DNA of 32,456 nucleotides from Dehalococcoidia bacterium (lineage in GTDB: Bacteria > Chloroflexota > Dehalococcoidia > UBA6926), in assembly GCA_009841045.1 (NCBI GenBank), contig VXMO01000012.1, positions 1 through 32,456 of the forward strand. Direction: 5' to 3'. Shown piece by piece: positions 1-7,438 of this stretch (positions within the stretch are counted from its first letter, which is position 1; the number at the start of each line of letters is the position of its first letter). A program made the position numbers and the translations under genes. The notes beneath the pieces were generated by a model that saw nothing but the letters and a program-made list of their open reading frames with translations, did not search any database and was not told the origin of the DNA.

Positions 1-60
1 GGCCGTTAGGCGGCCAATGATATTTTCAACCACAAATTCCTCGTCTGAACGCGGAGAAAT

Positions 61-77
61 CGCCACCCGCGGTGGCG
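61..77 (-). terminator. hairpin downstream of the zinc-ribbon gene
   Basis: A perfect 7-bp inverted repeat (CGCCACC / GGTGGCG) around a 3-nt loop lies about 75 nt past the stop of the minus-strand zinc-ribbon gene. Read on the minus strand it is followed by ATTTCT, a weak U-rich tract, so it may be a terminator for that gene. Nothing else is visible in the first 150 bases. Confidence 0.4.
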
Positions 78-150
78 TTCTCTCGGCTGAGTATGGTAGC
101 GAAATAGCGGCCCGGGTGTGGGGCGGAGATTATGGCGCGCGGTCCTGCGC

Positions 151-510
151 CTAGAAGCGATTGGCACTATGGTTCCTGAAGCAGTCGGAGCAGTAGACAG
201 GTCGATCACCGCGTGGCTGGAAGGGCACCTCAGCTTCCTTGCCGCAGTCCGCGCAGATGACGGGGTACATGCGCCGCTCACGTCGTTCAAAGTTCCCGGC
301 CGGCCCCTGCCCCGTGGTTGGGCCGCCTGAGGTGTATGTTCCGCCAACATAGCCGCCCTCGCGGTCACGCTTGCGGGCGGCACGGCACTCAGGGCATCGA
401 GACGGTTCACGCGTAAAACCCTTGCTTGCGTAAAACTCCTGCTCTCCTGCCGTGAAAACAAAATCCATTGAACAGTCCCGACACGTCAGTGTCTTGTCGG
501 CCATCGTCAT
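151..510 (-). CDS. double zinc-ribbon protein
   Basis: A 119-residue protein with two zinc-binding modules. The N-terminal one begins CRDC and closes with CPEC about 30 residues later, then a basic stretch (RAARKRDR), as in the probable zinc-ribbon family zf-trcl. After a Gly/Thr-rich linker, a second module reads CADCGKEAEVPF...RPVYCSDCF near the C-terminus, a pattern often seen in small bacterial zinc-ribbon proteins. Such proteins are presumed cytoplasmic, with nucleic-acid or protein binding; no reaction is known. The start at 510 is set by an AGGAGGA motif at 521-527, 10 nt upstream; the open frame extends further to 561 but lacks such a site. It is transcribed divergently from the acyl-CoA dehydrogenase, across 383 nt. 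Gene reality is well supported; function is unknown. Confidence 0.85.
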   Translation of the reverse strand: MTMADKTLTCRDCSMDFVFTAGEQEFYASKGFTREPSRCPECRAARKRDREGGYVGGTYTSGGPTTGQGPAGNFERRERRMYPVICADCGKEAEVPFQPRGDRPVYCSDCFRNHSANRF

Positions 511-893
511 ACTGTGTCTGTCCTCCTGCGCGCTGTTTTGTCCGACGACCACGATTCGCACGTGATCACCAGTCGGGGCCTGTCGCCCATGGGGTTTCCA
601 TGCAGGTTGCCCCGATTCTCAGCGCCCAAGGATGCTGTGGCGGTTTCTGGCCGACTCAGTGGTTGGTTCAGGCGATTGTGCGGTCGATACACCTATTAGA
701 CTGGATTATAGCAGACAGACCTAGCTGCAAGCGGGCGATGACCTCTCGCTGGCGCTGTCTTGCCCACGCGCACGGCATTTACTATAAGCTTGACGGCAAG
801 ACAGGCCGCTAGCGCTACTGGCCGACAGTCACTGTGTGGACAGGGCGCAGCTTGTCACTGCTTATCAACAGAGAGCAGGAAAAGGGGCATGTA
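511..893. other. 383-nt divergent intergenic region
   Basis: This gap separates two divergent genes. It holds the ribosome-binding site of the minus-strand zinc-ribbon gene (521-527), a minus-strand TATAAT hexamer (705-710, plus strand ATTATA) without a convincing -35, and a plus-strand promoter (760-788). The short open frames across it show no recognisable protein. I see no RNA gene here. The possible minus-strand leader from about 698 to 510 is long, near 190 nt, which could carry regulation, but no known riboswitch pattern was recognised. Confidence 0.5.
760..788 (+). promoter_or_regulatory. sigma70-type promoter of the acyl-CoA dehydrogenase
   Basis: TTGCCC (760-765), a 17-nt spacer and TATAAG (783-788) make a near-consensus housekeeping promoter. 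The expected start is near 795, giving a leader of about 100 nt before the ATG at 894. Confidence 0.55.
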
Positions 894-2111
894 ATGGATT
901 TTCGATTTTCACCCGAGGATGAGAAGCTCCGCGAGGAGGCCATCGAATTCACCCGGCGGGAGTGGGACGCCAAGGGGATGGGCGACGGTCAGGGCATCTA
1001 CTACGCCCTTTCCTGGGACCATGAGAACCACGAGCTTGAGTCGATGATGAACGGCTTCGAGAAGAAGCTCGTCGACAAAGGCTGGTGGACGATGCACTGG
1101 CCGACGGAATACGGCGGCAGGGGCGCAGGCATCGAGACGCAGATGGCGTATCGAGAGGCCATGGTTTACGCGGGCGCTCCTGCGACACTTGGCGGCGGGC
1201 TGGTCGCGCCGGTCCTGATGGTGCACGGCACAGACGAGCAGAAGGAGTATTTCCTGCCGCGCATCGCCAATGCGGACATCTCATACATCTCGCAGGGATT
1301 TTCAGAGCCGGATTCCGGTTCAGACCTTGCCAGCATGCAGACACGCGCCGTTCGTGACGGCGACGACTACGTCATCAACGGCCAGAAAATCTGGAGCACG
1401 TATAAGGCCGAGTTCATCCACATCCTCGTACGGACAGACCCGGAGCAGCCGAAGCACCGCGGCATCACGTACCTGCTCGCCCGACTCAAGGACGAGGACG
1501 GCAACTATCTCCCCGGCATCAAGGTGAACGCCATCCCTGACGCGCTCGGTCGTCACCGCTGGGATGAAGTCTTCTTTGAGGACTGGCGTGTTCCATCGAA
1601 CAACATCATCGGTGAGGAGAATCGTGGCTGGTATGCAGCGATGACAACCCTCAGCTTCGAGCGTTCCAACATCGAAGGCCCGGCGATGCTCATTCGCGTC
1701 ATGGAGGACTTCATCGAGTACGCGAAGAACGTCCGCCAGCATGGCGAAAGCCCGCTGGACAATCCCGTCGTGCGGCACCAGATCGCCAATCTCCGACTGG
1801 AGATTGAGGCGATGCGGATGCTTTCATACCGCGTCGGCTGGATGCAGAGCCAGGGCGAGATCCCCGTGCGAGAGGCGTCCATGACCAAGTTCTGGGGCGA
1901 CGAAATCACCCAGAAGGTATACCGCTACTTCTCCCATGTGCTGGGTGAGTACGGATTGGTTCTGCCAACGACCGAGCTGCCGCTAAAGCTGCCGGTGGGC
2001 GGCTTCCTGAACTCCAACGCCGTCAGCACTATCGGCATCAGCATCGCGGGCGGCACCACGGAGGTCCAGAAGAACATCATCGCCCAGCGGGGGCTGGGAT
2101 TGCCGCGGTAG
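894..2111 (+). CDS. acyl-CoA dehydrogenase family protein
   Basis: A 405-residue FAD-dependent acyl-CoA dehydrogenase, expected to introduce the 2,3-double bond into an acyl-CoA and pass electrons to ETF. The N-terminal helical domain begins FRFSPEDEKLREEAIEF. The middle beta-domain carries QGFSEPDSGSDLASMQT and VINGQKIWST, typical of flavin binding. The C-terminal helical domain ends GGTTEVQKNIIAQRGLGLPR, a common ending of this subfamily. The residue aligning with the catalytic Glu of medium-chain enzymes (YEGT) appears to be Gly (AGGT), so the base must lie elsewhere or the protein may work with a partner subunit. ATG 894 was chosen because it follows a purine-rich AAAAGGGG stretch and gives the family's usual length; the frame opens further upstream at 834. 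No other beta-oxidation gene is adjacent, so the substrate cannot be told. Confidence 0.93.
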   Translation: MDFRFSPEDEKLREEAIEFTRREWDAKGMGDGQGIYYALSWDHENHELESMMNGFEKKLVDKGWWTMHWPTEYGGRGAGIETQMAYREAMVYAGAPATLGGGLVAPVLMVHGTDEQKEYFLPRIANADISYISQGFSEPDSGSDLASMQTRAVRDGDDYVINGQKIWSTYKAEFIHILVRTDPEQPKHRGITYLLARLKDEDGNYLPGIKVNAIPDALGRHRWDEVFFEDWRVPSNNIIGEENRGWYAAMTTLSFERSNIEGPAMLIRVMEDFIEYAKNVRQHGESPLDNPVVRHQIANLRLEIEAMRMLSYRVGWMQSQGEIPVREASMTKFWGDEITQKVYRYFSHVLGEYGLVLPTTELPLKLPVGGFLNSNAVSTIGISIAGGTTEVQKNIIAQRGLGLPR

Positions 2112-2133
2112 GAGAAACCAACTCAGGTACCAA

Positions 2134-2161
2134 GGCGGGGTGGCCGGATGGTCACCCCGCC
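2134..2161. terminator. bidirectional hairpin between convergent genes
   Basis: A perfect 9-bp inverted repeat, GGCGGGGTG (2134-2142) and CACCCCGCC (2153-2161), with a 10-nt loop, lies between the acyl-CoA dehydrogenase stop and the methyltransferase stop. No T-tract follows on either strand, so termination by the hairpin alone is uncertain, but its position fits a shared terminator. Confidence 0.55.
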
Positions 2162-2165
2162 CCAG

Positions 2166-3026
2166 TTAAGGGGCTTTCACACCATCCGCACCAAGCCGCT
2201 CCCGCGCCGTCTCTATGGCCGTCGGGTTGGTGTCTATGCCGATCCAGTGGCGATTGAGGCGTTCAGCGGCAACGAGCGTTGTGCCGGAGCCGCAGAAGGG
2301 GTCCAAGACGAGATCGCCGGGGTTGCTGCTGGCCTCTATGATGCGTTCGTAGAGGGCGAGAGGTTTCTGCGTGGGGAAGCCGGTTCGCTCTTTCGCCATG
2401 TTATTCAGCGAGGGGATGTCCCAGACGTCCGTCGCTCCCTTCATTTGGCCCTTGAGTTTTTGCGATTTGGCGGGCGTCTGCGGCTTGTTGAACATATACC
2501 GATCCGACTTCGTATAGAAGAGGATCACGTCGTGCTTACGGGAGTAGCGTTTGGGAGATGACCCGCCCAAGCCATAGCTCCAGATGATCTCATTCCTAAA
2601 GTTATCCATGCCAAAGACGGCGTCCATCAACTGCTTCACATAGTGGCTGGACGTGGGATCGCAGTGCAGGTAGATACTGCCGTCGTTGTTCAAAGCGCGC
2701 CGCATTTCTACCAGGCGGACGGCCATGAAGCACAGATAAGTCGCCATGCTCTCACCCGCGGTCTCGCGGGAGGTTTCGACGACACGCATGGCAGTTGGAC
2801 AGTACGACCTCAAGTGGGCAAGCCAATCGGCATCAACATCCCGTTCCCATGACCACTGATCGCTGAATTCGGCATCAGCGGCCGGGCGGCCGGACTGCGT
2901 ACTAACGTGTCGGCCGGTATTGAATGGCGGATCAGTTGCGATCAGATGAACGGACTCGTCCGGCATGGAGCGCAAGATCGGCAGGTTATCGCTGAGGTGG
3001 AGAGTACCGTTCGATAGGGGCTCCAT
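2166..3026 (-). CDS. orphan beta-class DNA methyltransferase
   Basis: A SAM-dependent DNA methyltransferase of 286 residues from the chosen ATG. The catalytic motif IV DPPF lies near residues 32-35 (LIATDPPFNTG) and the SAM-binding motif DPFCGSGTT near residues 242-250. Catalytic motif first and SAM motif last, with the target-recognition segment between, is the beta-class order. DPPF favours N6-adenine over N4-cytosine methylation, but that is inference. The frame is open back to a TTG at 3122, only 13 nt after the DUF4926 stop. ATG 3026 was preferred because NGTLHLSDNLPILRSMPDESVHLI matches the usual N-terminus; no good ribosome-binding site was found for either start. No restriction enzyme is adjacent, so it looks like an orphan methylase, possibly of phage or island origin. 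It is last in a minus-strand run with two DUF genes. Confidence 0.88.
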   Translation of the reverse strand: MEPLSNGTLHLSDNLPILRSMPDESVHLIATDPPFNTGRHVSTQSGRPAADAEFSDQWSWERDVDADWLAHLRSYCPTAMRVVETSRETAGESMATYLCFMAVRLVEMRRALNNDGSIYLHCDPTSSHYVKQLMDAVFGMDNFRNEIIWSYGLGGSSPKRYSRKHDVILFYTKSDRYMFNKPQTPAKSQKLKGQMKGATDVWDIPSLNNMAKERTGFPTQKPLALYERIIEASSNPGDLVLDPFCGSGTTLVAAERLNRHWIGIDTNPTAIETARERLGADGVKAP

Positions 3027-3032
3027 GGCTCT

Positions 3033-3047
3033 GATTGCCGGGCAATC
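3033..3047. promoter_or_regulatory. palindrome just before the methyltransferase ATG
   Basis: GATTGCC-G-GGCAATC is a perfect 7-bp inverted repeat with a single central base. It sits 6 nt upstream of the preferred ATG at 3026, where a ribosome-binding site would be. It could be an operator or an RNA fold that limits translation. No function is shown by sequence alone. Confidence 0.3.
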
Positions 3048-3135
3048 CCGAATGTCTACCGATGCACAGTCAAAGTTTTGAGCAACTTTGTGAATGAGCA
3101 GTAGCCTAAAGGTTAGAGGCAATTTAGCCGTGAAA

Positions 3136-3588
3136 CTAGGCGGCTACCCTATAAGCAAATCTGTTCCCTTTACTACGTGCTCGCCCGCGACCCGATTGAC
3201 CCCGACGAATCAATCGATTCCTGCTGTAAGAGATGAAGACCCGTCGACGGGTCTTTCCTTCTCTTGCCAAAGTAGTGCCAGAATATCTTACTAAAGTAGC
3301 CGTCTTGGCTGAGAAAACTGGGGATAGGGAAGTACGTTTCGCTCTAATAAAGAAGCGGTGGTCTCTGCGAGCATGCAGAACATCCCTGGACGAAACAGGC
3401 CTTATTTGGGTCGGCAAGGCAGTACCAGTTGAGACTGTCTCACCATTGATACCAAAGTACTCCACCACGTAAGACTCGTGATTGGGATGAACATGTACTA
3501 TCACTCCAACATCACCTGGCCGCATTAGCTCACCGTCATCATTCCGTGTTGGAGCGGTCAATACCACTTGCTCATGTTCTTTGAACAC
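3136..3588 (-). CDS. DUF4926 protein with an abnormal C-terminal extension
   Basis: The first 75 or so residues match the small DUF4926 family: FKEHEQVVLTAP..., RPGDVGVIVHVHP, SYVVEYFGINGETV, then RPVSSRDVLHARR, which is where family members usually stop. Function is unknown. Here the frame continues about 75 more residues of low-complexity, Arg/Ser-rich sequence with no family resemblance (down to 3136). Shifting frame just after DVLHARR reaches a TAG within about 8 codons, so a frameshift or lost stop is likely, and the functional end is probably near 3340-3364. GTG 3588 is the likely start: AGGAGG overlaps the TAG of the upstream DUF6883 gene with 5 nt spacing, indicating translational coupling. 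A GTG two codons upstream is also in frame. By eye the region is AT-richer than its surroundings. Confidence 0.65.
   Translation of the reverse strand: MFKEHEQVVLTAPTRNDDGELMRPGDVGVIVHVHPNHESYVVEYFGINGETVSTGTALPTQIRPVSSRDVLHARRDHRFFIRAKRTSLSPVFSAKTATLVRYSGTTLAREGKTRRRVFISYSRNRLIRRGQSGRGRARSKGNRFAYRVAA
3236..3255. terminator. 20-nt perfect palindrome inside the DUF4926 tail
   Basis: AAGACCCGTC/GACGGGTCTT is a perfect 20-nt palindrome and can fold as a 7-bp stem with a 6-nt loop. A pyrimidine-rich stretch follows on either strand. It lies about 110 nt beyond the normal DUF4926 end, in the dubious tail, and may be the true terminator of the two-DUF operon. Confidence 0.35.
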
Positions 3589-3597
3589 GCCCACCTC

Positions 3598-3930
3598 CTA
3601 GTTTGGTATGACTGTGATTAGTCTAGGGAAGTCGGTTCCATTGTCAATCTGCCAGACGGATCGGACTCGAGGGTTTCGTCCATCTGGAGACTCTAACGTT
3701 CCTTCTACTGCATATCTTGGTCCATATTCCGTTTCCGTAACGTCTGCAACTTCCTGCTCGTGACCATGGCGAAATAATGCATCGCGCAGTTCGTCCGGTC
3801 TCTCCGGCGAGAACCCATATTGAATAAAAAACGCGGCCTTTGCCTTGCCTGTCACATGGTGCAATGACAATATGTACTCTCCTAGTTTACTCACCTCGAT
3901 TATTGCCCGATCCGCATTTGGAAGCCTCAT
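3598..3930 (-). CDS. DUF6883 domain protein
   Basis: A 110-residue protein resembling DUF6883 along its whole length: MRLPNADRAIIEVSKLGEYILS at the N-terminus, HHVTGKAKAAFF, RPDELRDALF, EYGPRYAVEG, and RSVWQIDNGTDFPRLITV at the end. No catalytic motif, signal peptide or membrane segment is evident, so a small cytoplasmic protein is expected. The next gene (DUF4926) starts 9 nt downstream and its ribosome-binding site overlaps this stop codon, so the pair is co-translated. From memory these two DUF families are often neighbours; a two-component function such as toxin-antitoxin or immunity is only a guess. The 143-nt gap upstream to the amidohydrolase stop shows nothing I can name. ATG 3930 is the only start considered and lacks a strong ribosome-binding site. 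Confidence 0.75.
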   Translation of the reverse strand: MRLPNADRAIIEVSKLGEYILSLHHVTGKAKAAFFIQYGFSPERPDELRDALFRHGHEQEVADVTETEYGPRYAVEGTLESPDGRNPRVRSVWQIDNGTDFPRLITVIPN

Positions 3931-4073
3931 AAGGGAATCACTCTGCAGCCAGCTTACATTCTAGGAATTGCTGCCTAACGGCCTCTCCGCTTCTTCTAGA
4001 TCCATTTGTGCGTTCATGCTCATTAGGAAGTGGAAATCAGGGTTGGATTGCTTAGATGGGATTTCAAAGGCAG

Positions 4074-5471
4074 TTAGAACACCGGCCCCTCCATGAGCGG
4101 GAACGGCATCGCGACATCCGGGTATTTCTCCTGGAGCTGCCTCCACGCGCGGTGCGCGAGTTCCTCGCCGCGCTGGAGGATGTCGTCCTCGTCGATGTGC
4201 AGCAGCTTACGGTCGCGCATAACCCAGTCGCCCGCCACCATGACAGCCTCAACGTCCGAGGCCTGCCCATTGTTAACGAAGTCCGAGATAACACGAAGGA
4301 CGGGCACCATGTGGGCACGCCGCAGGTCCGTGATGAAGAGGTCCGCCTGCTTGCCCACTTCCAGCGAGCCAAGCGTCTCATCCATGCCCATGATTCGTGC
4401 CCCGCCGATCGTGGCCCACTCCATGAGCTTTTCAGGCGACGGGCTGAACGGGTCGTCCCGACGCACGCGCTCAACGAAGTAGCCCGTACGGACGGCCTCC
4501 ACCATGTCTTCCGCCATATTGTCCGTGCCGATGCCGACCCGGCAGCCGGCTTCCTCGAGATCCAGCGCGGGCGCGGCCGCTCCGCGTCGAGCGGCGATGG
4601 CAGGGTTATTGGACACGCCGGTGGTGTGGCGCCCAAGCGCCTGTATCTCTGACTCAATGATCTCGCGGCAGTGGGCCACAACGAGGCGGGGGCCGAGGAA
4701 TTCATTCTGCTCCAGGTAGTGCGTGGGGAGCACACCCCACGCGGCCATCACTCCCGCCACCTCCTGCTTGCTCTGTGACAGATGGATGGTATAACCCACA
4801 CCGCGCTCCTCCGCCAATTCGCGTGAACGATGCAGCATGGCCGGAGAGACGGAGTCCGTTGTGGACGGCGAGAAATAGACGGTCAAGCGGCCATCAGCCT
4901 TGCCGTGCCACGCATCGTAGACATCAACGGCGCGCTGGTAGGCTTGCTCAGCCAACTCTTCGGAGAAGTCTGACGACGACTTCAGTAGTGTTCCGGCGCT
5001 TATGACGTTGTAGTTCACGTCAGTCATGGATTCCGTTAGGACGAATCGAGCGCCGGTGTCGGCCAGTTGCTGCGCGTAGTTGGATATGCCGCGTCCCTGC
5101 TCAAAGAACGTGGTCGTGCCGCTACGGATTCCCTCGATTGCGCCCAGCAGCGCGAAAACCTGCATCTCCTCGGCGGAGAGCATGGCCGCCACCTGCTCGG
5201 GAAACCGCAGGGGAGACGGGAAACCGAGGTCCTCAAGGATGCCCCTGCTCAGCGTGGCGGTCAGGTGCGTGTGGCAGTTAAAGAACCCGGGGAACACCGC
5301 CTTGCCGCGCGCGGAAATCATCTCCGCGTTTGGGTGAGCGTTGACCACCTCATCCGTCGAGCCGACGGCAGCGATATTGCCGTCGTCACCGATGGCAATC
5401 GCGCCATCGTAGATGATACGACCCTCAGGGTCAGACGTGACGATGATTGCGTCCCGGATAACGGTGGCCAT
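4074..5471 (-). CDS. chlorohydrolase/SAH-deaminase-type amidohydrolase
   Basis: A 465-residue metal-dependent hydrolase of the amidohydrolase superfamily, in the group that includes S-adenosylhomocysteine/5'-methylthioadenosine deaminase, SsnA and the AtzB/TrzN chlorohydrolases. Visible ligands: H67 and H69 in NCHTHL, H230 followed by E237 in IHLSQSKQE, H267 in VVAHC and D317 in GIGTDN. The order and spacing are typical and all key residues are present. It should deaminate or dehalogenate an N-heterocycle; the substrate cannot be decided. It is cytoplasmic, with no signal peptide. ATG 5471 was chosen over an in-frame TTG at 5486 because the protein then begins at the usual ATVIRDAIIV beta-strand and a GGGGGGTAG stretch precedes it. 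It follows the transketolase gene by 53 nt on the same strand, with a hairpin between. Confidence 0.9.
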   Translation of the reverse strand: MATVIRDAIIVTSDPEGRIIYDGAIAIGDDGNIAAVGSTDEVVNAHPNAEMISARGKAVFPGFFNCHTHLTATLSRGILEDLGFPSPLRFPEQVAAMLSAEEMQVFALLGAIEGIRSGTTTFFEQGRGISNYAQQLADTGARFVLTESMTDVNYNVISAGTLLKSSSDFSEELAEQAYQRAVDVYDAWHGKADGRLTVYFSPSTTDSVSPAMLHRSRELAEERGVGYTIHLSQSKQEVAGVMAAWGVLPTHYLEQNEFLGPRLVVAHCREIIESEIQALGRHTTGVSNNPAIAARRGAAAPALDLEEAGCRVGIGTDNMAEDMVEAVRTGYFVERVRRDDPFSPSPEKLMEWATIGGARIMGMDETLGSLEVGKQADLFITDLRRAHMVPVLRVISDFVNNGQASDVEAVMVAGDWVMRDRKLLHIDEDDILQRGEELAHRAWRQLQEKYPDVAMPFPLMEGPVF

Positions 5472-5493
5472 TTTTCTACCCCCCAACCTGACT

Positions 5494-5510
5494 CTCCCCG
5501 CAACGGGGAG
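5494..5510. other. intercistronic hairpin between tkt and the amidohydrolase gene
   Basis: CTCCCCG-CAA-CGGGGAG is a perfect 7-bp stem with a 3-nt loop, 15 nt past the transketolase stop and about 22 nt before the amidohydrolase ATG. No T-tract follows. It could stop some transcripts, stabilise the upstream message, or uncouple the two genes. Confidence 0.4.
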
Positions 5511-5524
5511 GCAAATTCCGGCCG

Positions 5525-7363
5525 CTAGCTCTGGGCAAGCAGGCGGGCCGCAGCTTCAATGTGCGCTGCGTCGATACCTGCCTGTGACAGCAGGTCCGCC
5601 GGCTTGCCGGAACCCGGCATCCCTTGCACGGCTACCTTGATAACACGCGGCGGGTTTCGCAGCCCGCCGAGCGCCGCGAGAACGGCATCGCCGATCCCAC
5701 CCTCTGCCCAATGATCTTCAACCGTTAGGAGCGTTCCGGTGTCGCTCGCGGCGGCCTCAAGTGTCGCAGTATCAATAGGCTTGATCGAATACAGGTCAAT
5801 TAGCCGGACATTGATGCCATCCGCCGCCATCGCGTCAACGGCCTTGAGTGATTCGTGGACGGTGATGCCGGCGGCAACGATGGTGAGCTTGTCATCGTCG
5901 GAAGATCGAAGCACGCGGGAGCCACCCACTCTGAACACCTCATCGGGCTCATACAGGATGGGCGTCGCCTCGCGCGTTGTGCGGATGTAGGAGATGCCGT
6001 CGATGTCGGCCATCGCCGCGACAAGCTGAGCCGTCTGGTTCCCATCGGACGGATAGAGGACGGTACTGCCGTTCACCGCGCGCATCATCGCGATGTCCTC
6101 AAGCGCCATCTGCGACGGGCCGTCCTCACCGATGGAGACACCGGCATGTGAGCCTGACAAACGGATATTGGCGCGGCTCACGGCGGCCATGCGAATGAAG
6201 TCGTATGCGCGGGTCAGGAATGCGGCAAATGTTGAGACATATGGCGTCCATCCCCGCACCTGCATCCCAACAGCCGCCGCGACGGCCTGTTGCTCCGCGA
6301 TATAGCACTCGAAAAATCGATCCGGGTGCTCCTTGGCAAAGATGTCCGCGTGAGTGGAATTGCTAACCTCGCCATCGAGGGCAACGATGTCGCCACGGCG
6401 TCCACCAACCGCAGTCAACGCGTCGCCATACGCCCGCCGCGTCGCCATGCGGGAACCGACCTCGTACTTGGGCAAGCCACCGCTCGGCGTCACCTTGAAG
6501 ACGTTGGCTTGAACAGAGTTACCGGGTGTCTGTACCGTCACCGTTGCGCCGGTGCTGCCTCCGAGTTCCGTGATGGCAGTCTCCGAGTCTGCGATTGGCC
6601 GACCATGGAAGCCATTCTGATCTTCAACCGCCGAGACGCCGCGACCCTTCATGGTCTTGGCGATGATGGCAGTCGGGCGGCCCTCAGTCGCGACAGCCTC
6701 CTGGAAGGCGGCGTTGATTGCGTCAACGTCGTGGCCGTCAATCTCTATCGTGTGCCAGCCGAATGCTTGCATGCGCGTCGCGTAAGCGCCGGTGTCCCAG
6801 CCGTACATCGTCTCGCCGCGCTGTCCCAGCCGATTCACGTCGATGATGGCGGTTAGATTGTCCAGGTCCCAATAGGCGGCGTGCTCGGCAGCCTCCCACA
6901 TGGAGCCCTCGGCCATCTCACTGTCGCCGCAGAAGACCCAAACGCGGTACGGCAACTGATCCAGTCGTTTCCCCGCTAATGCGATGCCGACGGCTATCGG
7001 GAGTCCCTGCCCCAGTGAGCCTGTCGCTACATCAACGGTAGGCAGGTTGGGAACGGGATGGCCCTCCAGGCGGCTGCCAATAGAACGATACGTCAGAAAT
7101 TCTTCTTCGTCGATAACGCCGGCGGCCTTGAGCATGCTGTAGATCAGGGGTGAGGCATGGCCCTTTGAAAAGACGAGATGATCGTTGTTGGGAGCATCCC
7201 GGCGCTCGAGATCGTAGCGTAGGTAATCGCTCAACAGAACTGACGCAAGGTCTGCCGCGGACATGCTCGACGTCGGATGACCGGAATTGGCCTGCGCCGC
7301 CACGCGCACAGAATCCACCCTGAGCTGCTGCGCGAGACTCTCCCACGTTGCGGCATCGCCCAT
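5525..7363 (-). CDS. tkt: transketolase, short animal-type
   Basis: A complete 612-residue thiamine-diphosphate transketolase that transfers two-carbon ketol units in the pentose phosphate pathway. Visible motifs: NSGHPTSSMSAADLASVLL with H29, FSKGHASP, DVATGSLGQGLP, the cofactor motif GDSEMAEGSMWEA, IIDVNRLGQ, AFGWHTIEIDGHD and KTMKGRGVS in the first half, then the pyrimidine-binding and C-terminal domains, ending in IEAAARLLAQS. The length and wording resemble the about 620-residue vertebrate-type enzyme more than the about 660-residue E. coli type, and both halves are in one chain. The usual GDG reads GDS. ATG 7363 is preceded by GGGGAGGA at 8 nt, whereas the frame continues to a TTG at 7402 with no such site. 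It diverges from the carbonic-anhydrase-like gene and leads the amidohydrolase gene. Confidence 0.94.
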   Translation of the reverse strand: MGDAATWESLAQQLRVDSVRVAAQANSGHPTSSMSAADLASVLLSDYLRYDLERRDAPNNDHLVFSKGHASPLIYSMLKAAGVIDEEEFLTYRSIGSRLEGHPVPNLPTVDVATGSLGQGLPIAVGIALAGKRLDQLPYRVWVFCGDSEMAEGSMWEAAEHAAYWDLDNLTAIIDVNRLGQRGETMYGWDTGAYATRMQAFGWHTIEIDGHDVDAINAAFQEAVATEGRPTAIIAKTMKGRGVSAVEDQNGFHGRPIADSETAITELGGSTGATVTVQTPGNSVQANVFKVTPSGGLPKYEVGSRMATRRAYGDALTAVGGRRGDIVALDGEVSNSTHADIFAKEHPDRFFECYIAEQQAVAAAVGMQVRGWTPYVSTFAAFLTRAYDFIRMAAVSRANIRLSGSHAGVSIGEDGPSQMALEDIAMMRAVNGSTVLYPSDGNQTAQLVAAMADIDGISYIRTTREATPILYEPDEVFRVGGSRVLRSSDDDKLTIVAAGITVHESLKAVDAMAADGINVRLIDLYSIKPIDTATLEAAASDTGTLLTVEDHWAEGGIGDAVLAALGGLRNPPRVIKVAVQGMPGSGKPADLLSQAGIDAAHIEAAARLLAQS

Positions 7364-7438
7364 CGAAATGTCCTCCCCTTTTGCTTCAGCTACCCCCGAC
7401 AATCATCATCGACTTTTTTTGAAAAGGTGTCTATCGAA

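Noticed and set aside
6-461. 151-codon minus-strand frame overlapping the zinc-ribbon gene
   Set aside because: The zinc-ribbon frame has paired cysteines and a strong ribosome-binding site; the other has neither.
2148-2561. Plus-strand frame opposite the DNA methylase
   Set aside because: Covers the SAM-binding end of the methylase on the wrong strand; no motif of its own.
3961-4146. Short minus-strand frame after the amidohydrolase
   Set aside because: It overlaps the end of the amidohydrolase in another frame, lacks a ribosome-binding site and resembles nothing.
4056-4652. 198-codon plus-strand frame opposite the amidohydrolase
   Set aside because: Shadow of a gene with all its metal ligands; the translation looks like a reverse-frame artefact.
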